The position numbers and the translations under genes are program-made. A stretch of 64,000 bases of DNA, taken from positions 152,520,306-152,584,305 of the forward strand of contig OZ018326.1 of assembly GCA_963969495.1 (NCBI GenBank), in the 5' to 3' direction. The notes beneath the pieces were generated by a model, which had not been told where the DNA came from, did not search any database, and worked only from the letters and a program-made list of their open reading frames with translations. Below are positions 45,954 to 56,589 of the stretch, in pieces (position 1 is the first letter of the stretch; each line of letters starts with the position of its first letter). Source of the DNA: Ceratothoa steindachneri. Lineage: Eukaryota; Arthropoda; Malacostraca; Isopoda; Cymothoidae.

Positions 45954-46130
45954 ACCTCCTTTCAGGCAGTAGTTGTGCAGCTGCACCTGGATAGGAGGTA
46001 TACTGTTATTTGCGCAATCATTCCACCGTCAGCCCGCTTCGGCACGGGGGACTTCCACTGCATCATAGCGCGGTTGCCGACGCCCTTTCTCTAGCTCGGA
46101 GATCTGAACGGTAGACCCCCCTTCTGGGGA
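45954..46130 (+). pseudogene. LINE-D ORF2 endonuclease, second part
   Basis: Continues the endonuclease split by the CR1-like insertion: SFQAVVVQLHLDRRYTVICA, IIPPSARFGTGDF, IIARLPTPFL and, after one stop, LGDLNGRPPFWGD, the metal-binding block (usually LGDFNGHNPLWG). Similarity stops near 46130 before the SDH motif; the rest of ORF2 is absent. Confidence 0.75.
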
Positions 46131-46559
46131 GACAGTCATCTGCCAGTTAATGGAATTAATGAGAAAATAACGCATAACAATTACATAGGTAGATTAAATA
46201 CATATTCAATACACAATTAAGCACACCTGATGTCTGACAGCATTTTCAACAAACGCACAGGGCATCGACTTTTACATAGGTGCTTACACCTGTACTAAAC
46301 GGGCCTATTCATGTCAAGTTCTGTCATATTATACAATAATAATTTTTAATACACTTATATACAATCTCTTTTACAATTTTGTCCCATCCTTTTTAGATTG
46401 TTATACAAATATGATAACAACACTGCACAAATAGATAAGAAGGCACGTAAGAAAGCCATAGAGGCAGCGATGCGTTTATATATTTATGCATCTTCCTCTT
46501 CCAATAAATGCGTCGCTAACATAATTTCAAAGATGATATAAGCCACAAGGGCTGATCAA
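46131..46559. other. Unassigned; may include CR1-like 3' UTR (minus)
   Basis: AT-rich, no gene. It lies between the broken LINE-D endonuclease and the C-terminal end of the minus-strand CR1-like element, so it is probably that element's 3' UTR. Confidence 0.35.
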
Positions 46560-46728
46560 ACGTAATCCACATCTGTCAAAACCCACACAAAATGCATCTG
46601 CTGTCTCACGTGGCAAACTATTTCAGTAATCTACCACTTTATTAAGGAAAATTATTTTCTAACATCCAACCTGCACCTCTGTTAAATTTTTAAGTGGTGA
46701 CCCCTAGTCCTATTATTATATGGAGGGG
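46560..46728 (-). pseudogene. CR1-like ORF2 C-terminus (piece 3 of 3)
   Basis: In reverse complement it reads NRTRGHHLK, RCRLDVRK, and, after stops, traces of the VVDxWNSLP block and the tail. This is the expected continuation of the piece ending at SKLFELEGSYG (49916). The two pieces are separated by the second Gypsy element. Confidence 0.65.
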
Positions 46729-47447
46729 GAGGGGGGAGATGTTTGGCTAATGAAAGGATCTCTTCGTTGGTCGCCAGATATATTTACAATTCAATGCGTT
46801 TTGTGATCCTCTTTGTTATTGCGCTCCCCATAAGATTGTTGCGAAACGTCGATCGTTAAACCGGATTTGGGTGATACGATAACGTTCTGAGAAATTATTA
46901 CCTGACTCCAAAAGGAAATGATGAATATTTTGGGCTGGGCGATGAGCAGAAATTGTGATATGATTTTGTTTTCGAGCAAAATGGTGATGAAAACAAGAAG
47001 CTGCGGTTCTCTTTATTTAGTGGCTTTGGGTAGCAAATGGAGGAGGAGTTCGAATTAGATTGATTATAGATTTCACGGGCTTATCTTTGATTATGCTTAA
47101 ATACAACTCTCTTAATGTTCGTGCTTTGGTACCATGAATGAATAAGACTCGTCTTGATGTAAGATCAGTTGCGTAAATGTTATCTCCTAATGCGGAGTAA
47201 ATGACTTGATTGGTATGACCCGCGAGCGATATGTAAAACTGCTCCACGAAATGATTTCTCTCGAATGAATGATCTCTCTTCTCCTCGATTTGCTCGTTTT
47301 ATACTTGGAGACATTTAAAAACATACAGGTATATATACATATACAATAATTTTGAAAACCTTTTCTCTCGTGAGAAAATATACTGTAACGGTGAAATTTG
47401 GTCGAACGCTTTTTTCTGTCTTCCTTAACAAAATAGAAATATAATAT
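46729..47447 (-). other. Sequence left of Gypsy 2 LTR, unassigned
   Basis: The minus frame 47017-47247 (76 residues, GHTNQVIYSALGDNIYATDL, TPPPFATQSH) has no recognised family. In reverse complement near 46790-46755, TGGCGACCAACGAAGAGATC resembles the format of a Gypsy post-LTR site. It could be the distal half of the left LTR or another LTR remnant. Confidence 0.35.
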
Positions 47448-47749
47448 TGTGGTTGCAATTTGATGCTCACCGAGTGTCATTACGATCGAGCTAACACATT
47501 TTAAGGTTCCCTTTTGTAACCACAGAATAATTAGTCTCATTACCAGTTTACCTTTTCACCGCGACTTTGGTCTTTTCGGGAAATCAAAATCGGAATAGTT
47601 CTAAAATATCATGTTACATGTTACACTGTTTCATTTGAGTTTCTTTTTGTTTCGTTTCACACACATAAATTCATTTACATTGGCCTAGTGTACACATTAC
47701 TACTTCATGGGTTTGTGTGTGCACATATTGTGTGCACCACATCACTTCC
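47448..47749 (-). repeat. Gypsy 2 left (3') LTR
   Basis: About 300 bp nearly identical to the repeat at 49620-49915, differing by scattered substitutions and a short indel ('atgttacatgttac' against 'ctgttacgttac'). Confidence 0.8.
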
Positions 47750-48028
47750 ACCTGAGAGAGATACTTAGTATCTTTAATATAGAATATATACATACCATAT
47801 GCTAATGAACATATTTACACATACGTATATACAAGCATAGTTCGGGGTTCGCAAGTTCGACTAAGATAATATAGTTGTACAAACAGATGTGCACTTTATA
47901 TTTGTGTGCGTTAACAAACCATATTCTATACTCTTTTTATATATTTACATCTTGATAACATAAGAAAATACAGAATAAAATGCATTTGGTTATTAGCTCA
48001 CAATGAGTCTATCGGTACACAACATGCT

Positions 48029-48345
48029 TTAAAAATAATGATAGCACGGATTTCTTGCAAACTTTATTCGCCTACCAAAACGCGAACACACATGTGTGGT
48101 ATTATTATTATTTGTTTGGTGGATCACATTAGCTTCTGTATCAATGGTAAGAAACACTGAATTTGGTGGACGATTGACGACGTCTACTTGTTGCGGGTTG
48201 CTTATTGAGTTGAATTTCTGAATCATTGTCTTGCATTTTTCGGGGATGTGTGAAAGGTCATTGATAATTATAGAGACTAACGGAGCTTCTGATTGTTTAA
48301 TTTTAGAAGATAACTTGGTGCATTTGTCTACAAGAATGCCTTGAC
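48029..48345 (-). pseudogene. Gypsy 2 pol: linker fused to pol C-terminus
   Basis: Reads from LVDKCTKLSSKIKQSEAPLV to KFNSISNPQQ, the linker between protease and RT, then jumps to VVNRPPNSVFL and ends SRFGRRIKFARNP, the terminal pol motif after integrase. No RT, RNase H or integrase core lies between, and the join is in frame, so the deletion removed about 2.5-3 kb by family standards. Confidence 0.65.
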
Positions 48346-48351
48346 CACAGT

Positions 48352-48648
48352 TTACAAAAAGATCATAATGAGCGAGAAATCTGCTCCTAGAATGAGTGAT
48401 GTTATGCCCGTGACTACGAACATCCAATTGAAGGTAGGGCATAAACTGGGAAAGACTATGTCTAGCATGACTTCACCGTTTACTTTTATCTTACCACCGT
48501 TAGCTGTAGCAATATTTACACTCGACTTTCTCATTTCGCAATACTGTATGAGGTTGATGGGAATAATCGAGACGCTTGCGCCAGTGTCTATAAGGAATTC
48601 GCCTTTCTTTCCATTTAATTTAATAACGAAAGTGATTAACATTACCAT
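48352..48648 (-). pseudogene. Gypsy 2 aspartic protease
   Basis: 98-residue open frame with FLIDTGASVSIIP (catalytic DTGAS), NIATANGGKIKVNGEV (flap-type region) and ITSLILGADF (ILGADF, second conserved block). Family role: processing of gag-pol. The frame is intact in the core but isolated from gag by a frameshift near 48660. Confidence 0.82.
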
Positions 48649-48680
48649 ACCGGTCGTCGCATTAACTTCAGCAAGCCTTA

Positions 48681-49552
48681 CTAGTTTTCCAAGGAAATAG
48701 GAGATGAGAGTCTAGATGATGGTAGGATTTCTATATTTTCTCCCCGTTTAGGCCATTTGCACCACGGCCTACAATGTTTTGCCTCTGGACCAAAATATAA
48801 ATGGGCTCGACATACTAAAGGTTTTTGATCGCTACGAAACGGTTTAAGTCCTAGCGGTATGCTATCATTACGCTTATTTGTAAATTTATTCGTGCCAGTG
48901 AACGCTCCACTGGGTATTGACCGCGCATCCTTCGCGTATTTCACATTACAATTCGAATTTTCGCACTGCCTATTGTAAGCACCAGCACTATCTTCGCGAA
49001 TAGAACAAATATCATTGTTACTTACATGACCATATTGAGGTTTTTAAAACGGCATTAGTTCGTCCGCCAACTTTCCTATCTGCGGGAGTGTCAATTCCTT
49101 CTGCGTCGCGATGATCCGAGCGATGCTCGGAGCTAGAGATTGAACGAATTTATGTCTCACCAGATCTTCACCAACGCCAACTTGGACTGCAGTCTTCCTT
49201 AAATCTTCGAGTTTCACCGATGGTCGCCCGTGGAGTGGAGATGAAGATATCAATTTCTCCAATAATTCGGTTTAGTCCTTTCAAATAGGCTGATAACTTC
49301 AGTTCTTAGTTGTGTATATTTCTGCCATGAAAGAACTGCGTCAGAGAGATGATCGACTGTTTCCGCTGGTAGTGCTTCAAGAGTATGGAAGAATTTGGTG
49401 TCTTCTCTGGTTATCTTTGTAATGTGGAATTCTGCTTCCACGATTCTGAACAAACCAGCTACCGCTGCATCGTTGAAAATCGGAGGCTTGACTACGATGG
49501 AGTTTGCGGCTTAGTCTTGGAATATTTGTTCAGTTGTTCTTGAATCCATAAT
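48681..49552 (-). pseudogene. Gypsy 2 gag
   Basis: Starts near MDSRTTEQIFQD (about 49550). FRIVEAEFHITKITREDTKF, HTLEALPAETVDHLSD, LRTEVISLFE, then (after a stop) PSVKLEDLRKTAVQVGVGED, KFVQSLAPSIARIIATQ and LPQIGKLADEL follow the Mag-like Gypsy gag pattern. The C-terminal part (48681-48944) has CRAHLYFGPEAKHCRPWCKW, the atypical knuckle of that gag type. Three or more stops. Confidence 0.75.
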
Positions 49553-49619
49553 ATATTATTCTTCTTACTTGATTTTCGATCACTAATAAAGGGTCACCAA
49601 TTTATGGGGGATGGGGGGG

Positions 49620-49915
49620 GGGATTGGTGGTTGGACGATGATGCTCACCGAGTCTCGTTACAATTGGGCTAACCCATTTTAAGGTTCCCTTTTGTAACCA
49701 CAGAATAATTAGTCTCATTACCAGTTTACCTTTTCACCGCGACTTTGTTCTTTTCGGGAAATCAAAATCGGAATAGTTCTAAAATATCCTGTTACGTTAC
49801 ACTGTTTCATTTGAGTTTCTTTTTGTTTCGTTTCACACACATAAATTCATTTACATTGGCTGAGTATAGACATTACTACTTCATGGGTTTGTATGTGCAC
49901 ATATTTTGTGCACCA
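49620..49915 (-). repeat. Gypsy 2 right (5') LTR
   Basis: Partner of 47448-47749. A G-rich run (about 49604-49622) at its inner edge differs from the left copy. Its outer end meets CR1-like coding sequence at 49916. Confidence 0.75.
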
Positions 49916-50137
49916 TAACTACCTTCCAACTCAAATAACTTGCTAAAATCCAACTTATCCATCCCAGAACAGATTTTAAAAAGCTTAATCATATCTCCCC
50001 TCACACATCTTTCAAATGAGAACATATTTAATACCCTCATTCTAGAAATCCTCATATTCAAGGTGCTTCAGGGAAGGTATTATTTTTCTTGCCCTCCTAG
50101 GTACTGACTTTAGCTGGTTGACATTATGTCTAAAATG
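49916..50137 (-). pseudogene. CR1-like ORF2 C-terminal region (piece 2 of 3)
   Basis: In reverse complement: FRHNVNQLKSVPRRARKIIP (with the hAT site at its front), SLKHLEYEDF, then after a shift VRGDMIKLFKICSGMDKLDF and SKLFELEGSYG. It aligns with the CR1/L2 pattern YRKDINxLExVQRRATKMIP and RGxLIExFKxxxGxD. It directly continues piece 1 once the hAT element is removed. Confidence 0.78.
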
Positions 50138-51754
50138 CAGAGCTGGGCGTTGCGGCAACCAGTTGCGACTTTGCCGCACTATGAATTTCGAAGTTGCAAA
50201 CGTTTTGAAAAAGTCGGACTAAGCAAAGTCGCACCGCCAATTTCCCGCGACTTTTGCCGCGACTTTGAACAGGAACAAAGACGACTTTTTTTTTTAAGAA
50301 ATTACCACGGCTGTTTTAAGCCATTTTTAAAGCCTGATTTAGCTAAAAATGTCAAATTTGAGTTGGTAACAGCTTACTTTATTTTTATCTGATTTTTAAC
50401 TTTCCTTTTACGATAAATTAAATTCTTCACATTAAATGACATTGACGTTACATGAAACTACCCAAACGTACCCAAAAATGTTTGTCACTGAATTTTATTA
50501 TAATTTAGTAAAATTACATAAACCTTTCAGGCGTGAACCAAGTTCTAAACCTGTCTGGTCAGTTAAAAGCTTTAGAGAACGTGTTATGCCTTGTGGCGTT
50601 CATCGTGCGAATTAATCTCATTTTCTCGTATTTTAATTTGTAATTATACCTTTCTTGTGGCTAAGACGAAAAGATTGCTGTGGAGTGTAAGAAGTAATTT
50701 AAATCTAACAACATTATAACTTTAAAATGTATAAAATTAAACAATATAAGTAAAACTTAGACTATCGTACGTAGACTAGGACTTGGTTCTAAATTTAAAG
50801 ATCATATTGATATAGACTATTAAACTCACATGGTTTTATCTTTCTTTAAATCCATTAGGCCACCCTATGAGCTTAGAAAATCCCAATTGTTTAGTAACTT
50901 AAACCGGTAAAGGTTAATAAGTGTGATGTCCTTCGCCGATCTGAATCTCTTATTTCATCATTTCGTTCTTCTCCGACGCCAACCTGCGAGTGGTTGTAGC
51001 ATAGGTGTTCTTATTGTAGCTTGATTTATTATTAGTTACTGAAAATTTTTGTAAAGCTTTTGCTCTTTTACAGAAGGGACACGATCACCAGGGAGCTAAG
51101 GGATGTCATCAAGCCCAGGGAGGAGGAGCAGCAGCAGCGTCAGTATGGCCAGCCAGAGGTGCAGGAACCTCAGGACTCGGATGCCCGCCTTTTCAACAAG
51201 TTGTTTGCTAGAGGCCCGGCCAAGCAGCAGTAGGATGTGAGGGAGGTCCGGGGGAAGTCAATGGAGGAGTCGGTGCCATCTAAAGGCGAGCTGGCCTGGT
51301 CTCTCTTCCCCTACCAGCACAGGGAGGTGTGGGTGGACTTACTAATTAAGTACAATACCTCCTCCCGAGCTCTGCAGCTGTGGAGAGGCTATTCAGCACG
51401 GCCGGGGACGTCCTTAGGGCCAAGAAGTCCTCCCTAGATGAGGTCAACTTTGAGGAGCTTGTGTTACTCAAAGGGAATATGAACTCCTAGAGGAGAAGAT
51501 GGGCCAGGAGGACATGGAGGGGAAGGAGGAGGAGGACCTGTAGATATTAGTTTAGGCTGTGTTTTAACTAAAAAAAATATATGTATTTTTCTGCCTTATA
51601 AAAGCATGTTTCTGTTATCGCGCTAAAGTTTACTTTGTAATTTAGCGAAGTTGCACTGGGAAAAAAAGGCGCAACTCGCACTTGGAAGGAGGGGGGGAGC
51701 AAAAATAGAGTCGCAAAGTCGCACCTGAAAAAATTAATGTCGCGCCCAGCTATG
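50138..51754 (+). mobile_element. hAT transposon 1, internally decayed
   Basis: Ends CAGAGCTGGGCGTTGCG (left) and, inverted, CATAGCTGGGCGCGAC (right). Flanking 8-mers CTAAAATG (50130-50137) and CTTAAAAG (51755-51762) match at 6 of 8, as expected of an aged 8-bp hAT target duplication. Copies of GTCGC lie near both ends (50190-50275; 51700-51745). It interrupts the CR1-like RT, whose reading resumes on the other side. 1617 bp, too short for a full transposase. Confidence 0.85.
51076..51490 (+). pseudogene. hAT transposase C-terminal (dimerisation) exon
   Basis: A 'gctcttttacag' acceptor-like site precedes RDTITRELRDVIKPREEEQQ. A TAG at 51231 and a shift near 51360 lead into SSAAVERLFSTAGDVLRAKK, SSLDEVNFEELVLLKGNM and a stop at 51488. 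SSAAVERLFSTAG and the LVLLKGN end are the hallmark of the hAT dimerisation region. The BED finger and catalytic domain are missing. Some ~950 bp left of it within the element show no coding signal. Confidence 0.82.
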
Positions 51755-52330
51755 CTTAAAAGCGGTGACCATGTTTGTTTACAGTACTCTAAATCTGGCC
51801 TGACCTCCGAGTTGTAGAGTTTAACGATAACCTCTTTACTCATGTAGCTAACATTCCTTTTCATGTATCCTAGCACCCTATTTGCTCTATTTTTTGCTTC
51901 AATACACTGCTTTGAAAACTTCAGTGACCTATTTAATTACGCCTAAGTCCTTCTCATCTTCAAATGAGTTCAGCCAATGTTCATCCATTTCATAGCTAAA
52001 TTCCCTATTATCCCTTCCCAGGTTAATAATTTTGCATTTTTTAAGGTTAAAACTCATCTGCCACTTCTGAGCCCAAGCTAATAATTTATTTAAGTCACTC
52101 TGCACTTTAAAGCTAACTTCAACTTCTTTTACTACACCTGCTAATTTAGTGTCATCAGCAAAAATTGACACTTTGCTATCTACAGCCTCCCCAATATCAT
52201 TTATAAAAACTATGAATAATAAAGGGTCTAGAAAGGATCCCCGAGATACACACTGATCATGTCCCTCCACTGTCACCTCACTCCATTCAGTACAACTCTC
52301 TGTTTTCTGTCTTTCAGCCATTCAGCTTGT
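51755..52330 (-). pseudogene. CR1-like ORF2 RT (piece 1 of 3)
   Basis: Starts near EWLKDRKQRVVLNGV (about 52315) and continues, in 51929-52321, with EVTVEG, RGSFLDPLLFIVFINDIGEA, VSIFADDTKLAGV (intact FADD), WAQKWQMSFNLKKCKIINLG and EDEKDLGVI. After a shift MLGYMKRNVSYMSKEVIVKL and VRPDLEYCKQTWSP run to the hAT insertion. The usual GVPQGSVLGP is degraded to CVSRGSFLDP. 5' truncated. Confidence 0.82.
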
Positions 52331-52699
52331 AGAGGTATAAGAGTTGAGCAAAAACTGTTGTGAACCAGCAAGTGTATATATGTATCGAGGCCTCCCTCTT
52401 GGTAAGGAGAGCTAAGGTAATAATAACAAAAGACATCTGGGTTTAGCTTTGCACCTCCGATGTTCTCCGGTAACATAGGGGAACGGTCAAAATGGTAAAT
52501 TTTAGGAGACAGATTCCTAACCTCAGCTCAAGAGGCAGGCCCCTCGAGGGTGCACCTATGAACAATCCTTTCATAAGTGCAAACTGCCGATTTCATATTA
52601 TGTGCTCCCCTAAGTTCAAAATCCTGAATAGACAAACAACCGACACTAGAAGGGAAACCCCAGTGACGTCCCATCTGTGAGTCCCCCACACCCCCATTT
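52331..52699 (+). other. Unassigned; possible LINE-A leader
   Basis: No supported gene. It sits just upstream of the knuckle region of LINE-A copy 3, but the N-terminal ORF1 domain expected there is absent, so the copy is truncated or rearranged. Confidence 0.35.
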
Positions 52700-53809
52700 A
52701 CCCCGTGGGGTTAATTGAGGTATAAAACAGGTTGACACGAGGAAAGAGGTTCAGCTGGAAACCTGCTTCAAATGCATGGCAGTGGAAAAACACCCAACAA
52801 GTGAGTGTCGAGCTACCGACGTTACATGCTCCATCTGTTCTAAACAAGGACATGGATGGAAGGAGTGTGCTTCTGAAAAAACACGATGTACAAACTGCGG
52901 AGAGGACCACAGGGCCTTGGCCATGAGGTGTCCCGTCCGCGAAGAGGCAATCAGAGCCAAACATGAAAAGTCCAAAAAGGAAAAGGAGGCAAAACCAAAG
53001 AACTTCGCAGAAGCAGCAGCGGCAACAAAACCAACAGCCACAGAAATAACGGCACCAAAGCTCGTGATGCCAAGTGAATGCAAAGAAATAATGACCATGG
53101 TCATCTACGCACACTTGGAAAACCTAGCCAACCCCGGCACCTTTTCCGAAGAATTAAACCAGCTATTACAGAAGAACGGTATCAGGAAAAAACTTTGGTT
53201 TCCTCCCAACCCCCCTTCACAAGAAGTGTTAAAAATACAATTTGTGGACGACCCACAGCAAAACGAAACAACCCAAGAGAAAGTAAAAGAACCTGCCGAC
53301 ATTCAACAACAACTGAAAACCACAGAAGAAGAAATAACTACAGAAGGAGAAGAAACAAGAGGCGAAAATCCTCGAAAAAGCCCAAAAAAGAAACAGCAAA
53401 GAAAAAGAAGAAGACAAAACCCCGAAAGGAAGAAGAGACAGAAGAACAAGAATATACACTTCACGGGGAAGAGGACGAGGACGATGACATTCTGGACTAT
53501 CCCGGAGTACCCCTCACGGAAGAAAGAAACATCTTATTACGAGGATTCTTCTTTAACGCCGCTGACGTGGGACTCAAGGTATTCGGCGAAGTAGTGTGCA
53601 AGCCCCCGAAAGGTGACCTGGAGGCCCTGATCGATGGAATTATTCGCGGGGACTACAAATGGACCTACGAAGGACCTTGGTCGCCGAAAGAAATAGGAGG
53701 ATTGTTGAAAGAAAGAACCATCTACATCCAAGACTCGTGTGTACACACCGTGAACATGTCAACATATAAAAAAATCAAAAGTGGTCAAAAAACGTCCGCT
53801 ATCGTTTAG
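52700..53809 (+). pseudogene. LINE-A copy 3 ORF1 (gag-like, three CCHC knuckles)
   Basis: Open from VQLETCFKC on (about 52757). Knuckles CFKCMAVEKHPTSEC, CSICSKQGHGWKEC and CTNCGEDHRALAMRC are all intact. MTMVIYAHLENLANPGTFSE and LNQLLQKNGIRKKLWFPPNP match the LINE-A copy 2 block at 3550-3700. A Glu/Lys-rich linker follows. The native C-terminus (DDILDYPGVPLTEERNILLR, DYKWTYEGPWSPKEIGGLL) lies in another frame (53409-53809), so a shift occurs at about 53410-53460. The N-terminal domain before the knuckles is absent. No ORF2 follows; the 3' UTR comes directly after. Confidence 0.82.
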
Positions 53810-54780
53810 TGGAAAAATGTGTAAAAGTGAATGATAGTTAACAATTATAAAATTCAGTGATTAAACGAAGGAAAAATAAAAACATTTAATAGACAGTGGA
53901 TAATAATCAATTAAAAATAATAAGCAGTGATTGAAAGTGAATATAATATTTAGTATCAATAGTAGTAAATCCATAGATTAAGCAAATTAATTTAATAAAC
54001 AGTGGTTAAAAAGAAAAAGGAAGAAAGTGTATACTAAAATTCAGAGGTTAAAGGGATTAATGATAAAAACATTAAATAGTCAGTGGTTACGTTAATAAAA
54101 ACAGTGGTTAATAAAGAACATAATATTTAATGGCTAGTAAGAATAACAAAGTTGAGCGATTAAGCAAATTAATAATAATCTCATTAAATAAACAATGCTC
54201 AATACTCAATATTTAGCAGTTAATAATTCAGTGGTTAATAATAAATTCAATACTTAGTAACTAATAATAAAAAGTGAATAATAATACTTAGTAATAAGCA
54301 TAAGGACTTCATGAAATAATAAAAGCAGTAAATAAAGTTATCGATATTGAATAATTAACAATTAAGAATAATAGTTCAGTGTTTAATAATGAACACAATA
54401 TTTAGTGGCCAATAACAAAGTTTAGTGATTTAGAATATTAATAATAGAAACAATTAATAAACCGTGATAAAAGTGAACATATTTTTTGGTAGTACGAACA
54501 ATGTATTCGTGAAATTTGTACAAAAGATAACAATATATTAAAATTAAATGTAATTTCTGAGATATAATTCTCTGTGATGAAAAAAATTCCTGATTTTAAA
54601 ATGTAAAATATTTGTCCTCCAGTATGTCCTGGAGAACTAAACTCATTTAATATAAAAGATTAAAATAACTGAGTAGATATACAAAAATATGACCTCCGGT
54701 AGTACCTGGAGAACCCATTTCTTTTCTTACTAGTACTTGTGTAACTTTCTCTTCTCCGCTCAACTTTTTTCCCCACTATT
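53810..54780 (+). repeat. AT-rich degenerate tandem repeat and LINE-A copy 3 3' UTR
   Basis: About ten loosely spaced copies of a motif near CAGTGGTTAATAATAAA (for example near 53851, 53881, 54000, 54079, 54099, 54224, 54378) make up 53840-54480. Then come two stem-loops, CTCCAG-TATGTC-CTGGAG (54617-54634) and CTCCGG-TAGTAC-CTGGAG (54692-54709), in near-tandem copies. The layout (motif array, then stem-loop, then 'ttttttccccactat') parallels the 3' UTRs of copies 1 and 2. Confidence 0.6.
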
Positions 54781-54919
54781 AACTATTTTTTTTGTAACGC
54801 TAATTTGTATATGTATTATTTCTCTCAAATAAATATACCGTAGAGGCACATACAGATTACCTAAGTAAGATATTAGGTGTGCACGTAGTGTCTTAATCAT
54901 CTGGTCCTGGAAAAGGAGG

Positions 54920-56533
54920 AAACCGTCAGGGAAAGGACAGCCAAAACACCAATACTGGTCATTTTTGACAGTTGTGGAGTGGAATTCTCCACCTTCCCGA
55001 GAAGCAAGTGAAGCACATAAGGGGAAAGGGCAGCACTGCCCGAAGAGGGACATGGGTCCCCCCGCCTCCCAGAGGACCAAACGGATCCCCCTCTGTCTGA
55101 TAGCAGGGAAACCAAAACCTACCAGGCAATCGGTATTTGAGACGGTCATCGGCAAGGTCAATATAGAGCTCACCCGTCTCATCGAGACACTGAATGGGTG
55201 GGCAACAGTCTGTTGGAAGAATAAAGACATGGGGCACCACTACACCACATGCACAGCGACCACATCCCTCTGCTCCAATTGTGGCGGCGACCATGTCGCC
55301 GTCAACCCGAAATGTCCTTACTTAAGTAAGGCTCGCCATGATGCCGCGGCGGCTATACGGCGTCCACAACCAGTCCACACAACCACACACTCCGCCTCCC
55401 CTCCCCTCACTAGAACATTCGCCGCAGCTGCCGGCGCAACGGTGTCTGCACCTCCCCCTGCTCCACCCCAGACAAACCCAACCCCAGCAGCACCTCCATC
55501 TCACCCACACATCCCGCCATCCTCCCCCACCCTAGCACCTTACACTCAGAGACCCCCACTACTACCGACACCCACCTTCACCCCACAGCACACCCCCACC
55601 CCCACTCCACATCACACAACTAACGAGACCACAAACCCGAAGATGCACTTGGCCACCTTGCTCTCAACGGTGGCAATAGACATGTCGAGGGGCGACCCAC
55701 GTCTATACGCAAACACACTGAACACACTCTTCGCCTCACACGGAATAATTGATCAGATCACCTTTCCTGAGAAGGCGTTCGCTCTAATAGACGAGCACAC
55801 AAATAGAAGACCTGCACTCCTCCCCACTCCGGTGGGCACGCACATCTCTCCACCTGGACCCACGGGCCCCCACTTTCACCATGCCCCCGCCGCCTCCCGC
55901 CCTTCTGTCCTTGCACCTTCCTTGCCTCCCCCTTCGCCTACTGTCCCGCTTCTCTCCTGCCCCCACTCCTTCCACCTCTCTATCCAAACTCCCTCCTACC
56001 TCCAGAACTCTCCCCTCGGCAACCTCCACTCCTCCCTTTCCTGCCACCAACCGCCCTCAAATCGTCCCCGGCCCCCCTTCCACAGCCTCCAACCCCACTG
56101 CCACTGACACCACAACCTCCACCTCCCCTCAGCCCATCACACCCCCACAACACCCTGTGCCAAACTAAAAAACCCTAACGCAACCCGGCCTCCCCCCTCA
56201 CACACAACCAAGGGCAAAACAACCCCCCCTCCTGCTGTTCCCACTCCTCCCCCTTCCACTCTTCCTTTGACCCCACCTCTCATAATCTGTACCTCTCCTA
56301 CTACTATCTCTAGCCTCTCATCACCTAGCTCTACTCCATCCACCTCTGCTACTAACTTCCCCCTCCTAGACTCCACCCTTTCCAACCCTGCTTTCAAGCC
56401 TACTACCTCGACACCTACTTCCACAGAACACACTCTTTCCTCCACCACGGCCTTCCCACCCAACAACACCGCTGACAACCCCCATAAACAACAGCCGACA
56501 CGGGTAAAGGTACTGGCTCCTCACGCCTCCTGA
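54920..56533 (+). pseudogene. Chimeric ORF1: LINE-A head joined to LINE-B tail
   Basis: One open frame (54965-56107) changes family at about 55230. Before it, TKRIPLCLIAGKPKPTRQSV then FETVIGKVNIELTRLIETL match LINE-A ORF1 (TTRIPLRVVDIQPKPSRESV, FEAVYGKLGIAM). After it, MGHHYTTCTATTSLCSNCGG and DHVAVNPKCPYLSKARHDAA match LINE-B ORF1 from the middle of its second knuckle. The first knuckle and half of the second are thus lost. LINE-B text continues (LATLLSTVAIDMSRGDPRLY, ITFPEKAFALID) and after a shift near 56100 ends VKVLAPHAS at 56533. The apparent starts are not ATG. Confidence 0.8.
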
Positions 56534-56589
56534 GCAATAATCAAGGATAGGGGAACGGTACCGGGTAAATCAGCCTCCCACGACAATAG

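Larger units (their letters stand above)
46729..49915 (-). mobile_element. Gypsy-type LTR retrotransposon 2, RT-deleted
   Basis: Direct repeats at about 47448-47749 and 49620-49915 share 'atgctcaccgag' to 'gtgcacca' at high identity. Between them, on the minus strand, come gag, protease and, directly after, the last part of pol. RT, RNase H and nearly all integrase are missing. TTGGTGACCC lies just inside the right repeat (reverse complement of about 49593-49602), a typical Gypsy PBS position. The left limit is uncertain: 46729-47447 may be an extended LTR or a separate insert. Confidence 0.7.

Noticed and set aside
46755..46790. Primer-binding site of a third LTR element
   Set aside because: Only format similarity (TGGCGACC...GAGATC); no flanking LTR pair or internal genes.
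53840..54480. CRISPR-like array (repeated short motifs)
   Set aside because: Motifs are degenerate and irregularly spaced in AT-rich LINE 3' UTR sequence in a eukaryotic context.
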